Of a stretch of DNA of 64,000 nt, positions 38,200-46,733 are shown one piece after another. This stretch comes from Saprospiraceae bacterium. Its GTDB lineage: Bacteria; Bacteroidota; Bacteroidia; Chitinophagales; Saprospiraceae. Every line of letters starts with the position of its first letter. Positions within the stretch are counted from its first letter, which is position 1. The DNA lies in NCBI GenBank assembly GCA_016722295.1, contig JADKGL010000001.1, positions 62,001-126,000 on the forward strand, read 5' to 3'. The position numbers and the translations under genes were made by a program. The notes under the pieces are model-generated. The model did not search any database. It was not told the origin of the DNA and saw nothing but the letters and a program-made list of their open reading frames with translations.

Positions 38200-39138
38200 G
38201 CAGTTAAAACTTCATCTTTAACAAAATGTAAGTTCATTGCCTAGATTTATTATCAAATATACCAAAAAGAGGATTCTTGTGCAAAATTTTATGTACTTAA
38301 CAAGGATCTAAATAAAATGATCTTAATCCAAATTTTTGCAAAACTCAAGCAACCATTTTTAACTTATCTAAAAAACCAAATTTAAGTCTCATTTGGACTT
38401 GTCAAGCTAACTGATTTGAGTCAGAACTGGTTATCTGAACTTTTAAAATACATATAAATATCAAGAGTATATCCTTGGTCATTTATTATTATATATTGCA
38501 CTGCAACCACCGATCTAAAAATATCATAAATTAAGTAACCCATTACAATTTATTACAAACTAATTAAAACACAGTAAACGTGTAAGCCTGCAAGAGAGAA
38601 ACTAAAATGGACTTCTTCGAGAATTGATCTTAAATAGAATATCTATTTAAATTAGACCCTAAATTATAAATCGAATTGAAATTGCGATAATTGTAAGATT
38701 TAGAGGTAGATTTAAGTTATGGGGACAATCACAATTCATCCCTGTAGTACTGTTGATAGATGCACTTTATGACTACAATTCGACATAATTAGAAATGGAT
38801 TGAAAAATGCAGTTATATATGTTATAAAATTATCCACAGAATTAACTATGCAAATTGTAAAATAATGTATATTTGTCTTTTAATGACTTGAATTTTAGCC
38901 ATCATCAAAAAATACGCCAATGCATTAAATATAAATTTATTTTTCAATGACCATTTACATTTCAAGATAAAGGCACACTAAAATAGAAACGGATTAATTA
39001 GAATTTCTTTCCTAAAAAATGATTTTAATGAAATAGCAAAAACCAAATAAAAGAGTTGAATAAGAGATTAATGGGTGTGTAATCGTCCAATTAGAAAATT
39101 TGGATACAAAACACCAAGCTTTGAAAGTATATTTACAG
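38200..39138. other. 939-bp non-coding stretch splitting the hicB-hicA pair
   Basis: No frame longer than a few dozen codons with any family resemblance occurs on either strand, and stop codons are dense in all frames. Base composition is very AT-rich. It contains one perfect DnaA-box-like sequence, TTATCCACA (38830-38838), but no cluster. It does not contain copies of the REP-pair element. It may be the remnant of an inserted and decayed element. Confidence 0.45.
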
Positions 39139-39351
39139 CTAAAGGTAAGTGTTGCACTTATGAGTTGAACACAGCAAATGCATTCGCACAATTCTTTTAA
39201 CATTATCATCAAAATGACAAGAAACAGCTTCTCTTATGTTTTCTTTTAATTCTGTCCAAGTTTCAGCCTCAGTAAATATAGACAACCCAAGTGCTTCTGC
39301 TTCAAAACCGCCTTCTGCTGACTCGTTAATTACAAATATCACTTCTTGCAT
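39139..39351 (-). CDS. hicB: HicB-like antitoxin, altered C-terminus
   Basis: A 70-residue protein from the ATG at 39351 (a TTG at 39357 would add two residues). MQEVIFVINESAEGGFEAEA and EAETWTELKENIREAVSCHF are the usual HicB-like antitoxin core, a partly folded RNase H-like domain that binds HicA. Homologues generally end soon after an RIVRxH motif with a short acidic strand; here RIVRMHL is followed by the unrelated Cys-rich CSTHKCNTYL. This suggests the 3' end was replaced where the 939-bp gap begins. Whether it still neutralises HicA is uncertain. Confidence 0.75.
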   Translation of the reverse strand: MQEVIFVINESAEGGFEAEALGLSIFTEAETWTELKENIREAVSCHFDDNVKRIVRMHLLCSTHKCNTYL

Positions 39352-39447
39352 AATCAACTATTTTATAACAAAGATAATACTTTCCTGAAATTGTTGAAAA
39401 AATGAATTTTGCTTTTGGACGTAAATTGCATTAGCCTTAACATCACG

Positions 39448-39649
39448 CCATTGGATGCAGCTTGCAACTGCGATACAATACTTTCTTTGAATTTATAATT
39501 CACAAACATTACACCTAGTTTATTAAATTTAGTCCGTATTTGCTTGGTATTTAGGTCTAAATATAATGCTTGATTGGGCTTCTAATGAAGTGTTTCTAGA
39601 ATTATAAATTCATAATGCATTGTATCGATTTATTAACTTTGACAATCGG
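39448..39649 (+). repeat. 202-bp REP-pair element, full copy E2
   Basis: Full copy with left hairpin GCAGCTTGCAACTGCGATAC and right end TCGATTTATTAACTTTGACA followed by ATCGG. The inner blocks GAATTTATAATTCAC and GAATTATAAATTCATAATG are kept in inverted orientation, and the centre carries AGGTCTAAATATAATGC. The palindromes have more mismatches than in E1, so it is probably older. It lies between the DUF2442 and hicB genes. Confidence 0.85.
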
Positions 39650-39661
39650 GATACTGCGGGT

Positions 39662-39682
39662 TTGTTAACTACGACAATCAGG
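39662..39682 (+). repeat. Degenerate right-arm remnant of the REP-pair family
   Basis: TTGTTAACTACGACAATCAG matches the right terminus of the family (TTATAAACTTCGACAATCGG) with several changes. It follows E2 by 12 bases and supplies the last codons and stop of the DUF2442 frame. Confidence 0.55.
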
Positions 39683-39910
39683 TGTATAATTATAAAGAAA
39701 ATTTGGACAAAAGTCAAAACCATTATCCCAAAAAATATATCCTTCATTCAGTTTTACACTTCTAAAGTATTCCAAATCTTTTAGCTTTGCTGATACTCCT
39801 TCTTTGATAAATGGAGCTATATCAACATATTTTTGCAAGCCACCATTAAATGTTAATGAAAGAAAATAATCTTTTACAACAAGAACATCTTTGATTGAAG
39901 CAATTTCCAT
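39665..39910 (-). CDS. DUF2442 domain protein
   Basis: An 81-residue protein of the DUF2442 family, small proteins often found in toxin-antitoxin-like pairs with DUF4160. The core motifs VKDYFLSLTFNGGLQKYVDI, the SVKLNEGYIFWDNGFDF segment and CPNFLYN are present. The last ~8 residues (TPDCRS and stop) are read from a REP-pair remnant, so the original end was replaced. No DUF4160 partner is next to it; a RAYT gene lies 12 bases upstream. Function is unknown. Confidence 0.75.
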   Translation of the reverse strand: MEIASIKDVLVVKDYFLSLTFNGGLQKYVDIAPFIKEGVSAKLKDLEYFRSVKLNEGYIFWDNGFDFCPNFLYNYTPDCRS

Positions 39911-39922
39911 TTTTACAAATTT

Positions 39923-40456
39923 TTAAGTTAAAGGACCAGATCGTCCAGCATAAGTCCTTGCACTACTATATACGTAATCTTCCGCTTCAAGAACAATGCC
40001 ATTCCTTACAGGGTTCAAATGAATATAATCTAGTTTCTGCTTGATCCATTTTGGACTTTCCAACTCTATTGGCATGTTATGATGCTGCCAAAATTGATAT
40101 TCCTTGTTGTTTTTATTGTACTTAGCATAGTATTTAAAAAGTCGGATCATCCATTCTTTCCTACTCTCCTTATCACTCATAAGCATGAAATCAAGAATTG
40201 CTTTTGATGTAAATTTCTTAAAATCTCGGATGACATCTGATAATAAAAAAGGTTCTTTAACATGACATATGAGGTGTACATGATTACTCATGATTACATA
40301 AGCATTAATGCATAATCCTTTCTCCTTCTGGCAATAGATGAGACTATCAATTATTATCCTTCGATAATCGTCTCTAGTAAATACATCAATCCAACCTACA
40401 ACAGTAAATGTCAAAAAGTGTGTTGCGTTTTGATTTTCTATCTTATGTCCATGCAT
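39923..40456 (-). CDS. REP-associated tyrosine transposase (RAYT), Y1 transposase family, copy 1
   Basis: A 177-residue single-stranded-DNA transposase-like protein of the TnpA_REP group. It has the HUH motif in NAYVIMSNHVHLICHVK near residue 60 and the catalytic tyrosine region LDYIHLNPVRNGIVLEAEDY near 145. It ends in YVYSSARTYAG, all typical of the family, which is thought to spread REP palindromes. It sits between full REP-pair element E2 and solo arm E3 and appears intact, so it is the natural candidate to mobilise this repeat family; that link is inference. Confidence 0.92.
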   Translation of the reverse strand: MHGHKIENQNATHFLTFTVVGWIDVFTRDDYRRIIIDSLIYCQKEKGLCINAYVIMSNHVHLICHVKEPFLLSDVIRDFKKFTSKAILDFMLMSDKESRKEWMIRLFKYYAKYNKNNKEYQFWQHHNMPIELESPKWIKQKLDYIHLNPVRNGIVLEAEDYVYSSARTYAGRSGPLT

Positions 40457-40513
40457 AACAGAAACTTAGTCTGTAAATTTAAGGCTCTATTGCAATTTTT
40501 TCTGCATTACTTC

Positions 40514-40567
40514 TTGAATTAAAAATTCATTATATATTGTATCGAAGTTGAAAACTTCGACAATCGG
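40514..40567 (+). repeat. Solo right arm of the REP-pair family (E3)
   Basis: Only the right arm is present: GAATTAAAAATTCATTATA, then ATTGTATCGAAGTTGAAAAC, then TTCGACAATCGG. Its hairpin TCGAAGTT, GAA, AACTTCGA is perfect, so it may be the youngest arm. It overlaps the 3' end of the unknown 96-residue frame and lies just upstream of the RAYT gene. Confidence 0.8.
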
Positions 40568-40809
40568 GCCATTAAAATTGAGGTATTTTTTACAAAACAG
40601 CCAAAACTACGAATAATACTTGTAAACTTCCCACCTTCAAGAAATCCAAGTTCTCCTTCTCTAATTATTATAATTGCAGTTCCACTAGACACTTTAGCTT
40701 TAACAAGTGCACTTATTGCATTGTTCTTTGCAATGAACTTAAATACATCGATTATTTTTATCATGCCTGTACATGCAGACTTACTAGCATCTATAATTTC
40801 TTGATACAT
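40519..40809 (-). CDS. Unknown 96-residue protein, C-terminus read from a repeat
   Basis: A frame starting 18 bases after the stop of the broken gene upstream. The first ~75 residues (MYQEIIDASKSACTGMIKII, then SSGTAIIIIREGELGFLEGG) match no family I recognise. The last ~18 residues (ARLSKFSTSIQYIMNF) and the stop are translated from solo arm E3, so the original gene was probably truncated by that insertion or took its stop from it. With the upstream gene it may form a small two-gene unit of unknown role. Confidence 0.4.
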   Translation of the reverse strand: MYQEIIDASKSACTGMIKIIDVFKFIAKNNAISALVKAKVSSGTAIIIIREGELGFLEGGKFTSIIRSFGCFVKNTSILMARLSKFSTSIQYIMNF

Positions 40810-40827
40810 TTGTTTCTTAACAACATA

Positions 40828-41234
40828 CTATTCTTCAAATTCTTTAATTTTTGTCAAGACTGCACTTGTAGGAGATAAACGGAATAATTTTTCTTTATAC
40901 ATCTCGAAATCAAAATACTCTTTTAAATTATTATTAAAAGGCGGCAAACCACATTGTACTATACACTCTATGAACAATATTGAATCTGGAAATACTCTAA
41001 TTACATTTTGATAAAAATAAATTTGAAAAATTTCAATTCCATCTAGAAAAGCAAATTTAATAATTATTACTTTTGAAATCAACTCAGGAGCTTGTATTCT
41101 TTTTTTTTATTAAATCTATCTAAAAGTAGAAATAAACACATCAAACCTTCCTCTTCTTTTCTTTCAAAGATAAAGATCTCTAACTGATCTATTTCAAGTT
41201 TAACAATATTATCTGCTAATTCAAATGTATTCAT
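40828..41234 (-). pseudogene. Unknown protein, broken by a frameshift in a poly-A run
   Basis: A frame starts at an ATG at 41234 (MNTFELADNIVKLEIDQLEI) and stops shortly after an A run of nine (T run 41100-41108 on the plus strand). A second frame continues from there (RIQAPELISKVIIIKFAFLD, ending LTKIKEFEE at 40828). One additional base in the run would join them into a 135-residue protein. No family is recognised; the protein is rich in Ile and acidic residues and predicted helical with strands. It heads a possible two-gene unit in the accessory block. Confidence 0.5.
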
Positions 41235-41315
41235 ATTTTATTCTATATTTAAAAGTTTCGATTGCTATATTTCACATAATAACCCTTATCTGAATTAATA
41301 AAATTTTAAATTAAC

Positions 41316-41520
41316 CCATTGATGGTCGCAGTTTGTAACTGCGATCCTATTTTCTTTGAATTTATAATTCATTTCTACTACATTTTGACTTAGTATCTTG
41401 TATCAGTAAATACTATTTACTTAGGTGTAAATATAATACTTTACTGAGGTTTTTAATCCCCTGCTTTTTGAATTATAAATTCATAATGTATTGTATCGAT
41501 TTATAAACTTCGACAATCGG
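41316..41520 (+). repeat. 205-bp REP-pair element, full copy E4
   Basis: Full copy, the same length as E1. The left end is CCATTGATGGTCGCAGTTTG and the right end is TCGATTTATAAACTTCGACA followed by ATCGG. The inner inverted blocks GAATTTATAATTCAT and GAATTATAAATTCATAATG and the central AGGTGTAAATATAATAC are conserved. It lies between ftsZ and the accessory genes. Confidence 0.88.
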
Positions 41521-41532
41521 GTGTATTACATG

Positions 41533-41585
41533 TTGAATTTAAAATTCATAATGTATTGTATCGATTTATAAACTTCGACAATCGG
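41533..41585 (+). repeat. Solo right arm of the REP-pair family (E5)
   Basis: A second right arm sits 12 bases after E4 and is nearly identical to its right arm (TTCATAATGTATTGTATCGA, then TTTATAAACTTCGACAATCG). The near identity points to a recent tandem copy of the arm. Confidence 0.85.
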
Positions 41586-41603
41586 AACCATGTTTTTACA
41601 AAC

Positions 41604-41631
41604 AAAAAAGTCCCGACACAGCTGTCGGGAC
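41604..41631 (-). terminator. Intrinsic terminator of the dcw cluster after ftsZ
   Basis: On the minus strand GTCCCGACA and TGTCGGGAC form a perfect nine-base GC-rich stem with a GCTG loop (41610-41631). A run of six T follows (41604-41609). It lies 45 bases past the ftsZ stop. Confidence 0.93.
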
Positions 41632-41675
41632 TAATAAACCAATCTCATGAAAAGGTATGAAAAGACGAAGCATCT

Positions 41676-43070
41676 TTAATCGACATTATCATGGAGAAAT
41701 GAATTCTCCTCTCGGATTTCTAGTTTGCTTTCGTCATCCATCATGATCCTCATGCGTGACATGTTGAGCTCTGATGAATGATTCACTTGATCCAATCGGA
41801 CATTCCTCCTCTCGTACGCAGGGACGTTCTCAGCCTCTGTTAAATTTTTACTTTCGTAAAGTGACTTGCTACTAAGCCCAAATCCAACCTTAGAGTTAGT
41901 AGCTGCAGTTTCTGGTATGGCCCTCTCTTCTTTCCTCACACTTTGACCATATGGAAAAGGAATAGTGGGAATCGGTTTAGGCTGTGTTCTTACTGTATTA
42001 CTAGTATCTTCAAATTCTACAATATTGTCAGCAATTTTATGAAATGAAGTCGCTGTTACTGGAGGCAAATCATCTTCATTAAGATTGACGGTCACCTTTG
42101 AATTTTGATCCTCCATTCTGCGCTTGTATCCTTGACCAAAGCCTGTAGCAATCAATGTAACACTGATATTCTCTCCAAGACTTTCATCTACACAAGATCC
42201 CCAGATTATATCTGTTTCGAATCCTGCTTCTTGCTGTATATATTCTGTAATTTCTCCAACCTCATCCATTGTAATTTCAGGTGATCGACCTGTAGTGATA
42301 TTCAGTAGTATATGTTTAGCCCCTCGTATATCATTGTCTTCAAGTAATGGTGAGTTTAATGCCAACTCAATTACTTTTTTAGCTCGATCTTCTCCACTGG
42401 AAATTGCAGAACCCATGATAGCAACTCCACTATCTTTCATGACGAAATTTACGTCTTCAAAATCTACATTTATATATCCGGGAACTGTTATAATTTCAGC
42501 AATACCTTTGGCTGCAGTCGCCAATATGTTATCTGCATTTGTGAATGCAGTGGACATTGCTAGATTGCCATACATTTCTCGTAACTTATTATTCGAAATT
42601 ACAATTAATGCATCTACATTGTCCTTTAAGGCTTCCATCCCTTCGATTGCCAAACGCGCTCTTCGCGGTCCTTCAAATTGAAATGGCAATGTCACTATAC
42701 CTACAGTTAATATATCTAACTCTCTTGCTATTTTTGCTATGATCGGTGCAGCTCCTGTCCCAGTGCCTCCACCCATTCCTGCTGTAACAAACAACATCTT
42801 AGTATCATCTCGCAAAAATCTTCTCAACTCTTCTTGTGACTCCAAGCAGGCTTGCTTGCCTACTTCTGGATTATTCCCTGCGCCTCTTCCTACCGTAAGT
42901 AGTGGCCCTAACTGGACCTTGACAGGCACTGTACTAATATCTAGACTTTGATGGTCTGTATTACAAACTGCAAAGTCTACGCCACGAATGCCGAGATTAT
43001 ACATATGAGTCACCGCGTTTGTTCCACCGCCGCCGACTCCTATAACTTTTATAATCGAAGCTTGACTCAT
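41676..43070 (-). CDS. ftsZ: Cell division protein FtsZ
   Basis: FtsZ is the tubulin-like GTPase that forms the division ring. The 464-residue protein has the GTP-binding glycine motif GGGTGTGAAP near residue 100, the N-terminal IIKVIGVGGGGTNAVTHMYN and the T7-loop region MKDSGVAIMGSAIS. After ~320 a long unstructured linker follows, then NVPAYERRNVRLDQ, the phylum's counterpart of the conserved C-terminal peptide. The tail after it (FLHDNVD end) is somewhat longer than usual. It is the last gene of the dcw cluster. Confidence 0.97.
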   Translation of the reverse strand: MSQASIIKVIGVGGGGTNAVTHMYNLGIRGVDFAVCNTDHQSLDISTVPVKVQLGPLLTVGRGAGNNPEVGKQACLESQEELRRFLRDDTKMLFVTAGMGGGTGTGAAPIIAKIARELDILTVGIVTLPFQFEGPRRARLAIEGMEALKDNVDALIVISNNKLREMYGNLAMSTAFTNADNILATAAKGIAEIITVPGYINVDFEDVNFVMKDSGVAIMGSAISSGEDRAKKVIELALNSPLLEDNDIRGAKHILLNITTGRSPEITMDEVGEITEYIQQEAGFETDIIWGSCVDESLGENISVTLIATGFGQGYKRRMEDQNSKVTVNLNEDDLPPVTATSFHKIADNIVEFEDTSNTVRTQPKPIPTIPFPYGQSVRKEERAIPETAATNSKVGFGLSSKSLYESKNLTEAENVPAYERRNVRLDQVNHSSELNMSRMRIMMDDESKLEIREENSFLHDNVD

Positions 43071-43181
43071 GATAATTTTTCGTAATTTGTATTGACAGTG
43101 TAAAGGTATGTATTATATATTAAATAAAAAAATAAATTATGAATTTTTTTTATATATAATTTATTTTCATGTAATCCATTA

Positions 43182-44543
43182 CTAAAACTCTGAATCTGGA
43201 CTCGCTTCAAAAAACTCCTTAACCGATCTGTATGATTTATTAATCACTTTTCCAAACCAATTTGGCTTTGAATCTGTTGCATCAACTTCTTCTAGTTCAG
43301 GTATTTTTTGGTCTAATGGTTCATCCAAATTAAATACAGCTCCATTGGTAGCTATACTCTTTGGTTCTACAGCTTTTACAGACTTCATTGCCTCTTTAAT
43401 TATTCCAAGACATACTGCAAACTCTGGCAATAAAACATCTTTTTCGAATTGGCTATTGCCAAAAGTAAATGGATCGCCGATTCTAGCTGGTAAACCTGTC
43501 TGGTACTCTGCAAGTAATTCAATATTTTTCATATTAGCTGCGCCACCAGTTAATACGATTCCTGCAACCAATTTATTCTCGTATCCACTTTTGTGAATTT
43601 CCCACATAATGAATTCAAAAATTTCTTGAATACGCGCCTGAATTATTCTTGATAAATTTTTCTCAGAAATTTCTTTTGGTTCTCTGCCCATAATGCCTGG
43701 AATAGTTATAATTCGATTGTCGATGACTTCTTCAGCTAGTGCTGACCCGAATCGAACTTTTAGTTTCTCTGCTTGATCATGTGTAACAGTGCAACCCGCT
43801 TTGATATCTTTTGTAATGATACTTCCGCCCAATGGAATACTCGCAGTATACTTTAATATTCCTTCTTGATAGATTGAGATATCTGTCGTGCCTCCACCCA
43901 AATCAACAAGAACAACTCCTGCTTCTTTTTCTTCATCAGACAACACTGAATCTGCAGCAGCAATTGCATTTAATGTGACAGAATCGATCTCCAATCCTGC
44001 TTTTTCAAAACTTCGAATCACATTATTCGTAGCAGAGGATTGCCCAGTAATGATGTGGAATTTGCATTGCAATTTAGATCCAAACATTCCGATTGGATCA
44101 AGTATTCCCGCTTGATCATCGACTGTATATTCTTCTGGTACTATATGAAGTATTTGCTCACCTAGTGGCAATGCAATTTTACTAATTTCTTGTTTTAATT
44201 TTTCTAACTCTTCGCTAGTTATTTCATCTTGAGGATTGCTTCGATAACTCATTCCTTGATGAGAGATGCTTTTTATATGATGACCAGCGATGCCTGTATG
44301 GATCGACAAAATCTCTTGACGACTTGTTTTTTCAGACATATCAATAGCATCAGAAATTGACTTTGCTGTCTTATCAATATTTGAAACAACACCTCGAATT
44401 ACACCTTCATTGGCACTTTTACCATAACCGATGATTTCTATTCTGCCAAGCATATTCTTCCTTGCCACTACAGAATAAATTTTTGTTGAACCTAAGTCAA
44501 CTGCGACAACCATGTCTGAATTTTGAGTTTTTTTGGTTTCCAT
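43182..44543 (-). CDS. ftsA: Cell division protein FtsA
   Basis: FtsA is an actin-like ATPase that ties FtsZ filaments to the membrane. From the ATG at 44543 the protein has 453 residues; a TTG at 44588 would extend it into ftsQ and is less likely. Motifs include VVAVDLGSTKIYSVVARKNM, GIAGHHIKSISHQGM (1C domain), VVLVDLGGGTTDISIYQEGI and IVLTGGAANMKNIELLAEYQ. The C-terminal amphipathic helix (NKSYRSVKEFFEAS) fits membrane anchoring. It lies between ftsQ and ftsZ, as usual. Confidence 0.95.
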   Translation of the reverse strand: METKKTQNSDMVVAVDLGSTKIYSVVARKNMLGRIEIIGYGKSANEGVIRGVVSNIDKTAKSISDAIDMSEKTSRQEILSIHTGIAGHHIKSISHQGMSYRSNPQDEITSEELEKLKQEISKIALPLGEQILHIVPEEYTVDDQAGILDPIGMFGSKLQCKFHIITGQSSATNNVIRSFEKAGLEIDSVTLNAIAAADSVLSDEEKEAGVVLVDLGGGTTDISIYQEGILKYTASIPLGGSIITKDIKAGCTVTHDQAEKLKVRFGSALAEEVIDNRIITIPGIMGREPKEISEKNLSRIIQARIQEIFEFIMWEIHKSGYENKLVAGIVLTGGAANMKNIELLAEYQTGLPARIGDPFTFGNSQFEKDVLLPEFAVCLGIIKEAMKSVKAVEPKSIATNGAVFNLDEPLDQKIPELEEVDATDSKPNWFGKVINKSYRSVKEFFEASPDSEF

Positions 44544-44571
44544 ATTTCTTGGTTTTATATCTAATAAAGAA

Positions 44572-45363
44572 TTATGTTTCTGATTCAAATTTTTTGCACA
44601 CTACTTGATCATCATTCTTGAAGTCAATCGTCTGATACACATTCCAACCTTCATACCTAAGACCTTCTTGGTAGAAAAATTTTAATCTGCTCAATTTGTC
44701 TTTCAAATTATTTAGCTTTCCAATGACAATTTTCTCATTGCCAACTTTGGGCACCAAACTAAACTGACCCTGATCATCAATATAAATTTGTTCAACTAAA
44801 GATTTTGTAAAAGGATCTTCATGTAAACTTTTGCTAATTCCAAAAATCGATTGGAATGCAATATTCTCCTTTTTCCAAATAGTGTTTCCTGCTAATACTG
44901 GGATATTACCTGTTACAACAGGAACTCTTGCGGAATAGTTCTTCGAATACGGAATTTTATTTCCTTCGACATCTATATAGTACTGATTAAAGTTCGCATC
45001 AACTACTCTAAACAAAGGATCGCGTTGTGTGATCTGAATATTCAAACTTTGATTCGCATCTACAAATACTTCTGCTCCGGAGATCACCGGAATTCCATTC
45101 AATATTGTCTCAATTTGCTTCATATTAATCGAAGAAGCTTTACATTTTCGAATATCTTTTTTTAAAATAGCATTTACTTGCGCCAAAATTTCTGCTTCAG
45201 TGATTAACACATTCTCGTTATTCGACTTCTGAATATGTATATTTACTCGGCTCGATTTCGTATCTCTTTGTTTTCTGATAGACCACATCCATACAGTTCC
45301 TATTCCAATCAGAATAGCCAAATGCAAAGAAATGATGATAAGTCCCTTTATATTTTTGTTCAT
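44572..45363 (-). CDS. ftsQ: Cell division protein FtsQ
   Basis: FtsQ links the cytoplasmic division proteins with the septal wall synthases. The 263-residue protein has one membrane helix (IISLHLAILIGIGTVWMW), a POTRA-like stretch after it (EILAQVNAILKKDIRKCKAS, then IPVISGAEVFVDANQSLNIQ), and the FtsQ domain with VVDANFNQYYIDVEGNKIPY and the C-terminal VYQTIDFKNDDQVVCKKF. Divergence is high, as usual for FtsQ, but position and layout are decisive. Its ATG overlaps the murC stop by four bases. Confidence 0.88.
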   Translation of the reverse strand: MNKNIKGLIIISLHLAILIGIGTVWMWSIRKQRDTKSSRVNIHIQKSNNENVLITEAEILAQVNAILKKDIRKCKASSINMKQIETILNGIPVISGAEVFVDANQSLNIQITQRDPLFRVVDANFNQYYIDVEGNKIPYSKNYSARVPVVTGNIPVLAGNTIWKKENIAFQSIFGISKSLHEDPFTKSLVEQIYIDDQGQFSLVPKVGNEKIVIGKLNNLKDKLSRLKFFYQEGLRYEGWNVYQTIDFKNDDQVVCKKFESET

Positions 45364-46733
45364 AGTCTCGATTTTATTAATCCTACAATATCATTTAATT
45401 TCGTATCAATATCTCCAGCTCCTAAAACCAATACGACATCAAGTTTTTTCTCTCTTAAAATTTCAATCAATTTTTCTTTAGTTGTCAAAATCTTTGACAA
45501 ACGTTCAGAAGTGTAATCGAATATCAATTGTGAACTTACTCCTTCCATAGGTAGTTCCCTTGCTGGGTAGATATCCAACAATATCAGTTCATCTAATTGA
45601 CTTAACACATTCGCAAATTCAAGATAAAAATCCTTTGTTCGCGAAAATAAATGCGGCTGAAATATCCCAAGCAAATGCCTATTTGGAAATGCAGCTCTTG
45701 TTGCTTCAATAGCCGCTGCTATCTCTGTAGGATGATGAGCATAATCATCAATAAGAGTAGTGATACCATCCGAATATAAAATCTCAAATCTTCTATGGAT
45801 ACCTTCAAAAGTAGATAAGCTCTTGCGAATAAGATTAGTTGAAATCCCTATAGTTAAGCCAATATAAATTGCTGCTGTAGCATTCTCTATATTATGCTTA
45901 CCAGGAAATTTAAATTCAATATCATCAATTGTTACGTTTGCATCATGATATTTAAATTTTCCGATTTCGCCATTTGATTGAATTGTTGAGCTATAAGCAT
46001 CCAAGTTTGGTTTGCCAAATCTCACCACTCGAACAGAAGACTTCACACGACTTTGAAATAATTCTACTTCATGAGAAGAAATATGATGTGATAATAATAA
46101 CAATCCATCTTCTTCTATCTGACCTGCGAACTGCAAATAAGACTCAACCATATTTTCACGAGAACCATAAATATCTAAATGATCTGCATCTAAAGAATTT
46201 ATAACTGCAATGTCTGGATGTAACTGTAGAAAAGAACGATCGTATTCATCCGCTTCCACTACCATGTAGTCATCACCAGAATCTATAAAATTTGATTTAA
46301 AATTATTCGAGATACCTCCAAGAAATGCAGTCAACTTTAATCCACTTGAATGCAATACATGAGCAATCAAAATACTCGTGCTCGTTTTTCCATGTGTCCC
46401 TGCAACTGCGATACATTTATGATTTCTAGTAATTTCACCTAGAACTTGCGACCGCTTCTTGATAGTGAAATTATGTTTTACAATATATTGATATTCTATG
46501 GAATCTTTAGGAACAGCTGGTGTCCTAATAACCAATTCACAATCCAAAGGAATTAATTCTGTATTCTCCTCATAATGAATAGTCATTCCTTCCAAAGACA
46601 ATTGTTTTGTCAATTCAGTACATGTTCTATCATATCCATGAACTTCAACTCCTCTAGAATTAAAATACCGAGCCAAGGCACTCATCCCAATGCCTCCTAT
46701 TCCTAAAAAATATATTTTACTCGGTAAATTCAT
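45360..46733 (-). CDS. murC: UDP-N-acetylmuramate-L-alanine ligase
   Basis: MurC adds the first amino acid, L-alanine, to UDP-MurNAc. The 457-residue protein opens with the UDP-binding IYFLGIGGIGMSALARYFNS and has the ATP motif AVAGTHGKTSTSI near residue 110. It continues with the EADEYDRSFLQLHPDIAVIN region and DDYAHHPTEIAAAIEATRAA. All Mur-ligase domains are in place. A 234-bp low-complexity gap separates it from murG, the largest non-coding stretch inside the cluster. Confidence 0.97.
   Translation of the reverse strand: MNLPSKIYFLGIGGIGMSALARYFNSRGVEVHGYDRTCTELTKQLSLEGMTIHYEENTELIPLDCELVIRTPAVPKDSIEYQYIVKHNFTIKKRSQVLGEITRNHKCIAVAGTHGKTSTSILIAHVLHSSGLKLTAFLGGISNNFKSNFIDSGDDYMVVEADEYDRSFLQLHPDIAVINSLDADHLDIYGSRENMVESYLQFAGQIEEDGLLLLSHHISSHEVELFQSRVKSSVRVVRFGKPNLDAYSSTIQSNGEIGKFKYHDANVTIDDIEFKFPGKHNIENATAAIYIGLTIGISTNLIRKSLSTFEGIHRRFEILYSDGITTLIDDYAHHPTEIAAAIEATRAAFPNRHLLGIFQPHLFSRTKDFYLEFANVLSQLDELILLDIYPARELPMEGVSSQLIFDYTSERLSKILTTKEKLIEILREKKLDVVLVLGAGDIDTKLNDIVGLIKSRL

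Noticed and set aside
38830..38838. Replication origin suggested by a perfect DnaA box TTATCCACA
   Set aside because: Only a single box was found, with no cluster, no DnaA or gidA neighbour and no clear AT-rich unwinding repeats. A chance match is likely in such AT-rich sequence.
39012..39212. 66-codon minus-strand open frame overlapping hicB
   Set aside because: It runs in another frame across the hicB 3' end and the decayed gap, with no family resemblance and composition-driven residues.
37674..41585. Chromosomal integron with attC sites
   Set aside because: The gene-repeat alternation looks similar, but the repeats lack conserved GTTRRRY/RYYYAAC core sites, and no tyrosine-recombinase integrase is in the window.
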